This document shows, piece by piece, positions 48,101 through 60,100 of a stretch of DNA of 64,000 bases. The stretch is taken from positions 248,001 to 312,000 of the forward strand of contig JAWHQI010000268.1 of NCBI GenBank assembly GCA_033032865.1. Direction: 5' to 3'. The first letter of the stretch is position 1. Each line of letters starts with the position of its first letter. The notes below the pieces were generated by a model, which saw only the letters and a program-made list of their open reading frames with translations, did not search any database and was not told where the DNA came from. Position numbers and translations under genes: made by a program. This DNA comes from Dactylorhiza incarnata. Taxonomy: Eukaryota; Streptophyta; Magnoliopsida; Asparagales; Orchidaceae.

Positions 48101-51100
48101 CTGCTCATCCAAGAGTTTTGCAACAGTCCACATCTCTTTCATTGAAAATGAGACCTTCTCCGACCATCTTAATATTCGTGGCCTCAATGACGGATAGTGC
48201 GGAGCGTAGGTCGTGGTGTGCTCGAGGAACCAAATTTATATCAAACATTGCAATAGTTTAGAACATATTAAACAAATTTTCATTTTAGGAATTAGAAATA
48301 TAGATACTTACAACGAGAACATGGGTGCATCCATAGATGTATCCCATTGAAGACTCTGGCCAATGTTGCAGTTGGCCTTCTTCTGCAACAGGTGGCAGCT
48401 TCTCCACCATCGACCTGAACGACCTCATAACGAAGGTATAGATCGCTTCTGGCCAATTGAACTTTTGAAATTTCTCCAAGCTGGAGACCTCCTCGAAGAA
48501 CATTGGCATCCTCTCCGCGCTCGAGGGGAAGAAGAAATTGCACAGAAGGTGCAAAATCAATATCTTCATCGTCACAGGGGACGACCCTTTCTCCATCGAT
48601 TGAAGTTCCGTCTTCAAATCGGACTTCGTTAGCGGTCCAAATGGCTTGGTAGTCAGGGTGACTTCCTCCCCATGGTTCGGCAGACCCAATATCAATGCCA
48701 CGTCATTGGGGGAGAAGGTTAGCTCCCTCGATCCAATGACGAAGACATCCTTCTCTATATCATACAAGTTTAGTAGACCGTAAAGAAGGGGAGTGTTCTG
48801 CGGTACCTTCGGTGCATGGAAGATATGCCAGATGTTGGCATCCATCAGCATCTTCTTCTGATCCTCCTCCAATCGTTCTAGTATTGCTGAAGTTAGGCCA
48901 ACAAATGAGTTTAAATAGCACCTCGAGCTCAAAAAATGGATCTTTTTCTGCCACATTTATCTGCAAAATTCATAAACAGATGTTGCAATAGAGGGACAAG
49001 AAGAATAAATTGGAGGGAGAAAGAGAGGAAGCAAATGGCTCTCCGAGGAGAGCTACTTGGCTCTCCGCGGAGAGCCAAACGGCTCTCCGCGGAGAGCCAA
49101 ACGGCTCTCCTCGGAGAGCCACACGGCTCTCCGCGGAGAGCCACACGGCTCTCCGGGGAGAGCCATTTGGATCTCGGTTGAGATCCATTTGGATCTCGGT
49201 TGAGATCCAATTGGCTCTCCGTGGAGTGCCATTTGGCTCTCCGTGGAGTGTCATTTGGCTCTCCGCTTAGATCCAATTGGCTCTCCATGGAGAGCCATTT
49301 GGCTCTCCGTTTAGATCCAATTGGCTCTCCATGGAGAACCATTTGGCTCTCCGTTTAGATCCAATTGGCTCTCCATGGAGATCCAATTGGGTAATGGCCT
49401 AAATGAGGTACAATTGTATCATGGAATATTAAATACAAATTATTGTGTTATCTCCAAATCATTTTTTGTACTATAATACATATAAAAAGCATACCTTTTA
49501 GGGTTTCACACAGACTGTTGCAAGCTCTTTTTTTTGTTAATATCCTTAACCTTTTGCTTGAGTTGCACATCGGATCTAACCCGAAATTGGTTCATCCCCA
49601 ACACCCGTGCGACTCGCCCCCAGTACAAGAAACGCTTGGCTAGGCTCTTCCAAGACATTTGATCACCAGTCGACGATTTCACATGTGAGCGCTCTGCTGG
49701 ACTAGTTAGCAAGTAATTGAGCAGCTCCTTCTCCGATTGGGAGAACGGCTCTCCTGTAGCTGGGGCGGGGACGATGGCCTCCATTATCTGATTGAAAGTC
49801 GGCAATTGTTGATTGACCATGAATGGCGGACGGGAACCAATCTCGCTGACAGCGGACGAGATGCCAGCATTAGGTTCCTCCGTCGTCGTGATGACTGCAG
49901 AAGACGCTGGTTGAGTTGAATTATTTGTGGACGGAGTTTCGGCGGGCAATGAATGTATAACAACCGGCGATGGTTGAATGTAGATGGCGTCTTGATCACC
50001 GAGCTCCTTTTGCGCTTCGGTATGCGACTGCAAACTGTTTGATGTCCTTTTCCTTTTGAGACGTCTAAGATAATCCCAACGATTTTGAATCTCCTTGTGG
50101 GTCATCTGAACCAAATCCTCACGACGTGCAGCAATGCGGGCGTAAGCTGGGGCGACCACTTTGGTCCAGTGAATGTTGCCGGCATGCCCAGCATCAATCT
50201 CGTTTTGAACAAGTCGATCAATGATATCGTCCGCTGATCCTTCAATTACTAGATCGGGTGGGGACGATTGCAGATCTGTTGCAAGGGGCTGACTTGAACT
50301 GTGACTTGGGGCGTCGGTGGTAAAAGTGACGCTTCGAGTTACTGTTGTGGTGACAGTCTCTTCTAACTGGATGAAACTATCATCACGGCCCGCCTGCGTT
50401 GGAGCAATCAATGACGCGGCTAGATTTAGTGCAGTAATGATGCTGCGTTTGGGCGCTGCTCGTTGAATGGGCAATCTGAAATGAGACTGGGCAACCATAT
50501 CCTCCAAGTGTTGTTTAAGAACCTGTTCTGATTTTGGCCGAATGAACCGTTTGAAAGCGTAATTGGTGCTATGTAAAGTCGAGACAAGATAAGACCAAAT
50601 TCGATGCAATTGTGGAATATGCAAGGATTCAATGGGAAAATCTTTCAGATCAAGCAGTTCATCGGGTTGAAGAAATTTGAGAGCCACCATTCTGAGTAAG
50701 CGCCGTTCGAAGGGGTTGATCATTGGTGAAGTGCTCATCACTTTTTCCCAGAGATTAAGGCCTTCTAATGCCGATTGACGTTCATTGCCCAATGCGTTGA
50801 GGCTGCGAGATTTTTTATGGTGATTTGATGAAGAGCTTTGCCCATGCGATGTTAGTCCGGGTTTTCTGCGCTTGCGACTGGACTGAATAGAATGGGGCGT
50901 GTTGCTTATATCGATGACTTCGGTCTGGTTCAGATCAGTATGGTTTAGCGGTAGTGCTTCGTCTTCTCCAACGCAGTGATGATCATCGTTCGGAGTCCTC
51001 TCCACAGCAGTTGCGGCAACCTCAAGTGCATCATTCACAATCGCATCGAACGTGTGGCTCGACCAAATTGCATTATCAGCTATTGATTCGGCAATCATTC

Positions 51101-54100
51101 CAACGGATTCTAGCTGCCCTGCTGGAATTTCTGGAAATTGAGGAAGGGATTGTCCAAATGCCGCCGTTAATCCAAACTCGCTGTCGCAATCCTCAATCGA
51201 GAGAGGCAACATATGAAACATTGTCGACAGAGACGTTTGTGAGGGAGTTATGCCATCGGTCGAAAGAGCTGCGAGATATTGAGTGAGAATGATATGCATA
51301 CCCGAGATTGGCAAATATGCCCAGCGAGGATCAAATTGGAGTTCGCCGCGAAAGTTGATTTGAGCGACCGCGGCATGGAGCAGCAAGATCCCTCCATCCA
51401 GGGACATAGTCTCCGGGAAAATGGCTCGTCCTTGACGCCATAAGTTTTCTTTCTTCCCTGATCCACGGCGTAAAGTCGAACGAAAGAAGCGATCCACGAC
51501 GGTGTTTGACGCCCCTACAGGCGGTGTTAAGCAATTTCTGATGTGCTTTTTCTGCGTCTCGTGGCAAGATAGAAGTTTGGTCGTCACAATGCGCTTCGAC
51601 GGTGGCACATCATTCTCGTTTTCCCAGTTTTTAATTCGATCCAACAATGCATCAAGTTCAGCCTCAATGATGGAGCCTTCCCGCATTGAAGCATGTCCAT
51701 TGCCAACAATGATTTCGGCCACGCCAGCCATAAATAGTTCCTGCCGAGCTCGATCCGTGCCGTTCGAATTGTCCCTATACCTCGTGATCAGGTGATGATT
51801 GTCTAGGAGAACAATGATGTTGTCGAAATCTTGTAGTCATTCTCGGTCATCGCAGCACTTGTCAAGGTACATGATGAGCAGAGAAGTATCAATATTGTAA
51901 GCATTGTACCGGTTCTGCAAACTCCGACCAACAAATCGACGCTCTGCATTGCCCGTAGTCGATGTGAATTGATGGGAGAGAATTTGTTGGCGCTCGTTCA
52001 TGACGGAGTGCAATCCTTCAACAGGGGAAAATTTCCTGCCATTGAACTCGTCCGTCAATTTCATGCGTCCCGGCACGTTGTGATGATGGTCAGGTGAGAG
52101 ATGAGTCCCGGTTATGGCGCCTTCCATTCGGTTGAAGAACGAAAGTTGGCGAGCAATGCAGTCATTGATTAGGCGTGATAGCGTTGATTCCACTGGACCA
52201 AGAGTGTCATTGTACCCGTTACAATGCTGAAAAAATGATGGGAAATCAGGGAACACTGTCGGATCCTTCTGCCATGACGTTTGCCCAAGTGCTGCATCCC
52301 ATAAGCGCATATCCAAATACCACGACACGTGACCACGATATAGTGCGGCTTGACGCATGTATCGAGTCGTTCGGGCACAACGAATCACCTTGGCTGCATC
52401 AGCAATGCCGGAACGGGACGTGTACAAGTCGTATGTCATTTGAACAAGACCGACGTCATGTGCGCTCTGTTCGAAAAGCTGCACAGGATAGTTAAGGATG
52501 ATGGGTACCGGGATCAACTTCTCGTTTTTGGCCTCGTCCATGACATGGAACGTGGCACCACAGCCGTCGGAGGTGTTCGACTTCTTGCACATGTATCTAG
52601 CACTGATAGAGAATGCAGTGGTGTCGATGCAATCGACAACTCGCGGGGCACTTAATTGCTTGCGGGAAAGAAAGCCGACTTTGTTGCAAGATGGGCATGC
52701 ACCCGCTGTCACATTGACGTCGTACTGCCGTTCCGGATCGATCACGAACAACGGTTTTAAAAGATACGCATTCAGGTCAGGTCGCTTGTTCCACAGTGGC
52801 ACGGGCGGATCGATTCGAATGGGGGGGCGAATGTCATCCTCCATCATTTTCACTTGGATCTTGATCCAATCCTCCTGAATTTTGTTCAACGTGCCTGATT
52901 GCTTCCCACAAATGCACGGCTCAGTAGTGGGGCGGTCGAAGGCTGACGAATAGAATGAAGGCGTTTGCGTCGGAATCGATTCGGGTAGAATTTCAGGGCA
53001 GCGATGAACGAGGGTCTCTACTGATCGTTGTGTTTTCGCAATGTCCCGCAGCACAATGTCAATACCATTCATTGCCGATAAAGACAAATAGTCAAATAAT
53101 CTAGTCACCCAAAGCCAAAATTTAGATTAGTAGCCATAATACTAGGTCCGATTTTGAGTAACTATAATTGGTTATAGTAGTTTGCCTAGTAAAATTCCTA
53201 CCTCACCTTCCAAATTATATGCTAATTATAATTTATTTCCAAGGATTGTCAAAAAAGAATGAACAAACCTTGAGATCCAATTTTGGGCTCTCCGCGGAGA
53301 GCCGAACCGCTCTCCGCGGAGAGCCAAACGGCTCTCCGGCTCTCCGCGGAGAGCAATTCGGCTCTCCTCGGAGAGCCAGTGGATCTCAGCGGAAAGCCAT
53401 GTGGATCTCCGCTGAGAGCCAGTGGCTCTCCTAGGAGAGCCGAATGGCTCTCCGGGGAGAGTCGTTTAGCTCTACGCGGAGAGCCATTCTTTGGCTTCGA
53501 ACATGATAATGGCGGAAACTAGATGCATACCTTGCAGAGAGGATGGGTAGGCTGCGCCGGAGAGCTCTTGTGTAGACTGAATCGGGTTGGAGAAGGAGCG
53601 GCGGAGAGCTGTGTGATTACTGCCGGAGACGATGGGGGAGGCTTCGCCGGAATCAAACGTTCTAGGGTTTCATTGCGAGAGAGCGAGGAGAAATCGCGAG
53701 GAAGCTGTGCGAGGAGAGCGAGGAGAGCTGAGTACGGAGAGGAGAAATGAAGAGGCGCGGGATTGAAGAGGCGCGGATTCGTGTTTTCTTATGTTGCGCT
53801 GAATAAAATAATATTATTCAGTCGGATTCAGTCTACCAGAGTGAGGCCCGACCGGAGGGGGGATTGAGGCGACTCGGAAGGCAAGCCTCCATGCAATGTA
53901 TCGTCGTAGCGTAGCTTCGACGTCCCTAGCCCCGCCCCCGGCAGAGAAGATTTCATTCACCCAGAAGGACATGCCGGGTCACGAAGACCCGTTCTGCGAT
54001 GCGCTGGTCATTCAGACCGCGATCGAGAACTTCACCATTTCCCGGATCCTGGTGGATAACAGGAGTTCGGTCAACGTCATCTTTAAGAAGGCGTTTGACG

Positions 54101-57100
54101 GGATGGAGGTGGAGGCGCGAAGGGTGCTGGCCTCGGACGGCCCGTTATTTGGGTTCTCCGGGGAGAGGAAGGAGGTAGAAGGAAGAGTGGGACTCCATGT
54201 AGTCCTGGGGGGCAGTCCAGGAATTGCCGCTTTGTCATAGTGGACGCCCCCAGCAGCTACAGCGCCATCTTCGAACGGTCACTCATCAGCGCGTACCGAT
54301 GTGTCCCCTCCACCTTCCACCAATGTCTTAAGTTCAATGATGGAGGAGTCCAAGTCCGGATCAGGGGAGATCCTAAGGTGGCCCGGCAGTGCTATGTAAC
54401 TGTCGTGAACACCATCTCCTGGATGGCCGAGGCAGAAGAATGGGACCGAGAGATGGGAGAGCCGGCGAGGCTCGGAGAGGAAGGAAAGGAGGAAAAGAAG
54501 GCCCAGGAGGAGGGGGCGGAAGAAGTGAGGGAGGTTCGTGAAGGAAGAGAAGAGGAGGCCGGAGCGTTGGCTCGCGGCGAGGAAAAGGAGGGAGGTTGGG
54601 GGGAGCAATCCCGGCTGGAGGCCGTGGAAGAGGTTGTGGAGCTCGAGGTCACCACCCAAGCAGGGGTGGTGGAAAAAGTCAAGATTAGCGGCGAGCTCAG
54701 CCCGGAGGAACAGAAGCAGATCCTGGTCTGCGTACAGAAGAACGTGGACATCTTCGCCTGGAGCGCGGCAGAGATGTCCGGGATCGACGCGGACGTGGCT
54801 TGCCATCGTCTCAACCTTGACCCCGGCACCCGGCCCATCCGACAGAAGAAAAGGGTCATATCGGACAAGCTGGAAGGGCCCATCCGAGAGGAGGTGGGCA
54901 AGCTCCTCCAGGAAGGTTTTGTATCGGAGATCCAGTATCCAGGTTGGGTCTCCAACGTGGTTATGGTAAAGAAAGGTGGAGGTAAGTGGAGGATGTGTAT
55001 CGACTTTTCATTGCTTAATAAATCATGCCCCAAGGATTGCTACCCCTTGCCCCGAATCGACGCGCTGGTTGACTTAGCCGTCGGTTTCTCTGTAATGTCT
55101 TTTTAGATGCTTTTTCAGGTTATCATCAAATCCGCATGCACCCTCCCAACATCAAGGATATTTCTTTCATCACGGGGGATGGGTGCTATTGTTATAAAAT
55201 GATGCCTTTCGGGCTCAAGAATGCATGGGCTACTTACCAGCGGATGATGGACCGGGTCTTCCGGGAACAAAAGGGTAGAAATTTAGAAGTCTATGTGGAT
55301 GATCTCATGGTGAAGAGTCGAGACCTTGAGTCCTACCTCCGCGACCTCAGGGAAACCTTCGGGACGTTGAGAAAGTTCAAGATGAAGCTCAACCCCCTGA
55401 GTGTGTCTTCGGGGCTAGCCGGGGGAAATTCCTAGGCCATTTGCTAACTCCAGCGGGAGTGGAGGCGAATCCAGACAAAGTCAAGGCCATTATGGAGTTG
55501 GGGTCTCCGGGGAATGCAAAGGAGGTTCAGCGCCTCACGGGGAAGCTGGTCGGGCTTAGCAGGTTCCTCTCCAGGGCGGGAGAGAAGTGTGCACCTTTCT
55601 TCAAAGTACTGCGGGGAAACCAAAAATTTGAGTGGACCCTTGAATGCGAAAGAGCCTTTCAAGCACTGAAAGAGCAGTTGACCCAAGCTCCTTTGCTGCA
55701 GGGGCCGAGACAAGGAGAGGATCTGTCCCTGTACCTGGGAGTAGGGCCTGAGGCGGTGAGTTCAGTACTGGTCCGGGAAGAAGGCAGAAGGCAACTCCCA
55801 ATTTACTATGTAAGCCGAGTACTGAGGAAGGCGGAGCTCCGATATCCAATCCTAGAGAAGTTGGCCTTCGCCTTGGTGGTGTCGGCTCAGAAGCTCCGAC
55901 CCTATTTCCAAGCACACCTGATCAAGTTGGTGACCGACCACCACCTTCGCAACGTCATGGAAGGGGTAGAGCATTCGGGGAGGTTGGCTAAGTGGTCGGT
56001 GGAACTAAGCGAATTTGATATATCATATGTGCCGAGACTGTCCATAAAGGCCTAGGCGGTGGCGGACTTTCTGGCGGATTACGTAACTGAGGTGGAAGAG
56101 TTCGAGTTGCTCAGCTCGGTGGCCTGGAGGATGTTGGTGGACGGGGCCTCGGGAAAGCGTTCCTTTGGAGGAGGGGTGGTTTTGGTGAGCCCCCAAGGGA
56201 CGAGGATCGAGCAGGCAATCAACTTTTATTTTCTCCTCACCAACAACCAGGCCGAGTATGAAGCAGTGGTAGCAGGCCTCCGCCTGGCCCTAGTGTTGGG
56301 AGTACAAGATGTGGAGGTCTCGACGGACTGCATGGTGGTGGCTTGACAGGTTGGGGGAGAATTCGAAGTAAAGGAATCGACTCTTCAGCGGTACTTGGAA
56401 AAGGTCAAGAGGCTCGTAGGTCAGTTCCGGACCTTCTCAATCCGTCACGTGCCAAGGGAAGAGAGCGCCGCGGAGGACCACCTGGCCAAGTTTGGTCCCA
56501 GAGCGGGGGGGACAGTGTCGGACCTTTTCCGACCATCCATCGAAGAGGGGGAGCTGATGGAGGTGGACCAGCGGGCATCATGGATGGACCCCTTCATTAC
56601 CTTCCTGACATCTGGAAAGTTCCCCGAAGGGGACGTGGATAAGAGGCGTTTCAGGTATAAATCGGCCTATTATTCCTTACATGCAGGGGGATTATACAGG
56701 AAAACACTTTCGGGGCTCCTAGCCCGGTGTGTGGCGGAAGAGGAAGTACCGAGAGTTCTGGAGGAGATCCACTCGGGAGAGTGTGGCAGCCACTCGGGAA
56801 GCCGAACCTTGGAAGGGAGAGTGCTGAGGCAGGGCTACTTTTGGCCTACCCTCAGCAAGGATGCGGCGGAGTTCGCAAGGAAGTGTTCAAAGTGTCAGTT
56901 GTTCGCCCCTCTCCAGCCTCTACCAGCCCAAAGGCTTCGGTCCATCACGGCGCCCTGGCCCTTTGCAATATGGGGATTAGACTTGGTGGGTCCTTTCCGG
57001 CAAGCGAGCGGCCAGAGAAGGTTCATGTTGGTGATGATCGATTATTTCTCCAAGTGGCTGGAGGTGAAGGCGCTGGTCAAGGTAACCTCTCAAGTAGTTC

Positions 57101-60100
57101 GAAATTTTATATGGGGGGAGATATTTTGCAGGCACGGACTCCCATTAGCTATAGTCACGGACAATGGGCCGCAATTCGCCAGTGACGAGTTCGTCAGCTT
57201 CTGCACCCAGCTGGGCATAGACCTTCGATTTGCGTCAGTCCACCACCCGAGGAGCAATGGGCAAGTGGAGGCGGCAAACAAGATCATCGTGAACTTGCTG
57301 AAGAAGAAGGTCGAGAACCTCCGGGGGAACTGGGTCGTGCAGTTACCCTCAGTCCTCTGGGCCCTGAGAACCACTCCGAACACGGCCACGGGGGAGACCC
57401 CATTCAAGCTCTCCCACGGGTCCGAGGTCGTCCTCCCAGTAGAGTTCGAAGTGAAATCCCCCAGGGTGGTTGCCGCGGGCGAGGGGAATGAAGAATGGCT
57501 AGTGGAGAACGGAGAGGAGTAAAGGCTGTCTCTGGACCTGGTAGAAGAGCTCCGAGACTTAGCCACCGTCGGGCAGGAGGAGATCAAGCGGCAGATGGCT
57601 CGGTATTTTGAGAAGCATATCCGGATAAAACAATTCGAGAAAGGGGACCTAGTCCTGAAGAAGGTTGACGCGGCCGGGAGAGGAGCCGCGGTGGGAAAGC
57701 TTAATCCCAACTGGGAGGGGTCATATATTGTAGACGAAGTGCTCAGGTCAAGGGGGTACCACCTCCGAGATGTGGACGGGGTACTCCTTGGCCTGGCCAG
57801 GAATGGGGATGACTTAAAGCGATTCTATCCTTAAAGTTTTTTGTAATTGACATGTTGTACGTTTTACTCTCCATATACTGGTTTCAAAGTATTTTCTCTG
57901 AGCAGGAGTTCTCGAACGTTCTATGCTGGAGTGCCCCAGATCGATTCCGTTGTCGGGCTCTCATAGACGGTGGGTCAAGTTGATCTCTGGAGAGGCTGGC
58001 AAGGCAGGAAGTTTATGATGCTGGAGTGCCCCAGATCGATTCGCTGTCGGGCTCTCATAGACGGTGTGTCAGGTTGATCTCTGGAGAGGCTGGCAAGGCA
58101 GGAAGTTTATGGTGCTGGAGTGCCCCAGATCGATTCCGCTGTCGGGCTCTCATAGACGGTGGGTCAGGTTGATCACTGGAGAGGCTGGCAAGGCAGAAAG
58201 TTTATGGTGCTGGAGTGCCCCAGATCGATTCCGCTGTCGGGCTCTCATAGACGGTGGGTCAGGTTGATCTCTGGAGAGGCTGGCAAGGCAGGAAGTTTAT
58301 GGTGCTGGAGTGCCCCAGATCGAATCCGCTGTCGGGCTCTCATAGACAGTGGATCTCTGGAGAGGCTGACAGGCAGAAAGTCTATGGTGCTAGAGTGCCC
58401 CGGATCGATTCCGCTGTCGGGCTCTCATAGACGGTAGGTTAGGTTGATCTCTGGAGAGGCTGGCAAGGCAGAGAGTTTATGGTGCTGGAGTGCCCCAGAT
58501 CGATTCCGCTGTCAGGCTCTCATAGACGGTGAGTCAGGTTGATCTCTGGAGAGGCTGGGAAGGCAGGAAGTTTATGGTGCTGGAGTGCCCCAGATCGATT
58601 CCGCTGTCGGGCTCTCATAGACGGTGGGTCAGGTTGATCTCTAGAGAAGCTGGTAAGGCAGGAAGTTTATGGTGTTGGAGTGCCCCAGATCGATTCCGCT
58701 GTCGGGCTCTCATAGACGGTGGGTCAGGTTGATCTCTGGAGAGGTTGGCAAGGCAGAAAGTTTATGGTGCTAGAGTGCCCCAGATCGATTCCGCTGTCGG
58801 GCTCTCATAGACGGTGGGTCAGGTTGATCTCTGTAGAGGCTGGCAAGGCAGAAAGTTTATGGTGCTGGAGTGCCCCAGATCGATTCCGCTGTCGGACTCT
58901 CATAGACGGTGGGTCAAGTTGATCTCTGGAGAGGCTGGCAAGGTGGAAAGTCTTTGATACTAGGGTGCCCCAGATCGATTCCGCTGTCGGGCTCTCACAG
59001 ACGGTGGGTCAGGTTGATCTCTGGAGAAGCTGGAGAATGAGTCATTCATGTTAAGGGGTTTGGTTCGCCAAACCTCTCAAGACCCTGATAGGGCGAACCC
59101 CAGGGCTCGCTCGCGAGAAGAATGAACCGCCGTTGATATAAGACGCCAAGGCCAAGGGTAACCGCGAGACGGTTAGATACGGTGGCAGCACTGCTCGCCG
59201 GGCCGAATCCTAGCTCGCAAAAAACGACTGGGGAATTCACATGCAGTGCCTACAATTGGCGAGCTGGGGGGGTCCGCCGGCGCGGCAGATCACGAGCAAT
59301 GTTGGTCACTCGCAGTGGGCAGGCGAGCGAGGCAGGGTAACGTCGATCCCGCTCGCAAGAGTCCTGCTGGGCGAGCCAGGGGTGCGAAACAGACCACACT
59401 TAACGCAAGAGAAAACAGGTGGTCCATCTAACGAAACTCCTAAGCGGGAGAAAACGGTTGCGAGAGCGAGAGACAAGTAATAACAAAGTACAAATGTTTA
59501 ATAATTATGCCATTTCCAGCGGCCTCGGCCTCGCACACCGGAGTGCGGTGGAACCCTTGGATAATGGTACTCGCGGACCGACTGAACCTCGCGCTGCATC
59601 AGCCGCACGTAATCTTCGATTAGCGCGAGGTGCACCCCATGTGAGGTGACCTTGTTGCGAGCGACCTGCTGCACCTCGGCGAGGACGCATGCGTTCGCGT
59701 CCTCCATGGCGGCGAACCTCTCTTCGTACGCGATCCGGTCCATCCGATTCTGACCATACAGCTCTCGCAGCATGGAGGTGTGTTTTTGAAATATCTTCGT
59801 GACTCGCCTCTTCATCTTCTCCAGGTCGTTGGGATCCCCCAAAAAGTCCGCGACCTTATCCGGCGAGGGAGGGGGGACATCTCCACCTCCTCGTGCTCTG
59901 ACTCAGTGGGCGGGGTCAGAGGAACACCTGCGAGTGAGGAATTAGCCTAAAAAGCAATATAAGAGGCAGCGAGCAGAAATTGTTAGCCCGGCGAGATGAG
60001 AGCGGTACCGGGCCGCCCGCGAGAAGAACTTGGCTGGCCTTGGAAGGCTTCAGTAAAGGCCGGAGTGAGAGACTTCCCTAAGCCGGGGCGGTGTACCGGC

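Larger units (their letters stand above)
45839..53843 (-). mobile_element. 8.0-kb CACT-ended DNA element with palindromic arrays, protease gene and transposase-like gene
   Basis: Tat homology stops at 45838 and resumes at 53844. At exactly these points stand inverted repeats CACTCTGGTA (45839-45848) and TACCAGAGTG (53834-53843). Inside are three arrays of a 22-bp unit based on GGCTCTCCGCGGAGAGCC (46018-46310, 49034-49395, 53283-53492). Two minus-strand genes are present: a 1201-codon transposase-like frame (53108-49506) and a six-exon DUF1985/plant-mobile-like plus Ulp1 gene (48956-46514). CACT ends and short subterminal repeats are typical of the CACTA (EnSpm) group. However, the transposase is not the usual Tnp2/TnpD type, and the flanking 3-mers (TTC, AGG) do not form a TSD. 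The CACTA assignment is therefore tentative. Confidence 0.65.

Noticed and set aside
46018..53492. CRISPR-like look of regularly spaced palindromic repeats
   Set aside because: The units are contiguous 22-bp tandem repeats without unique spacers, in a plant genome with no cas genes; they fit transposon subterminal repeats.
45836..53846. A 3-bp or 9-bp target duplication around the CACT-ended element
   Set aside because: Flanks TTC and AGG do not match and no longer direct repeat was found, so I do not claim a TSD.
54279..55033. Minus-strand ORFs of 175 and 213 residues
   Set aside because: Antisense shadows of the Tat protease-RT region.
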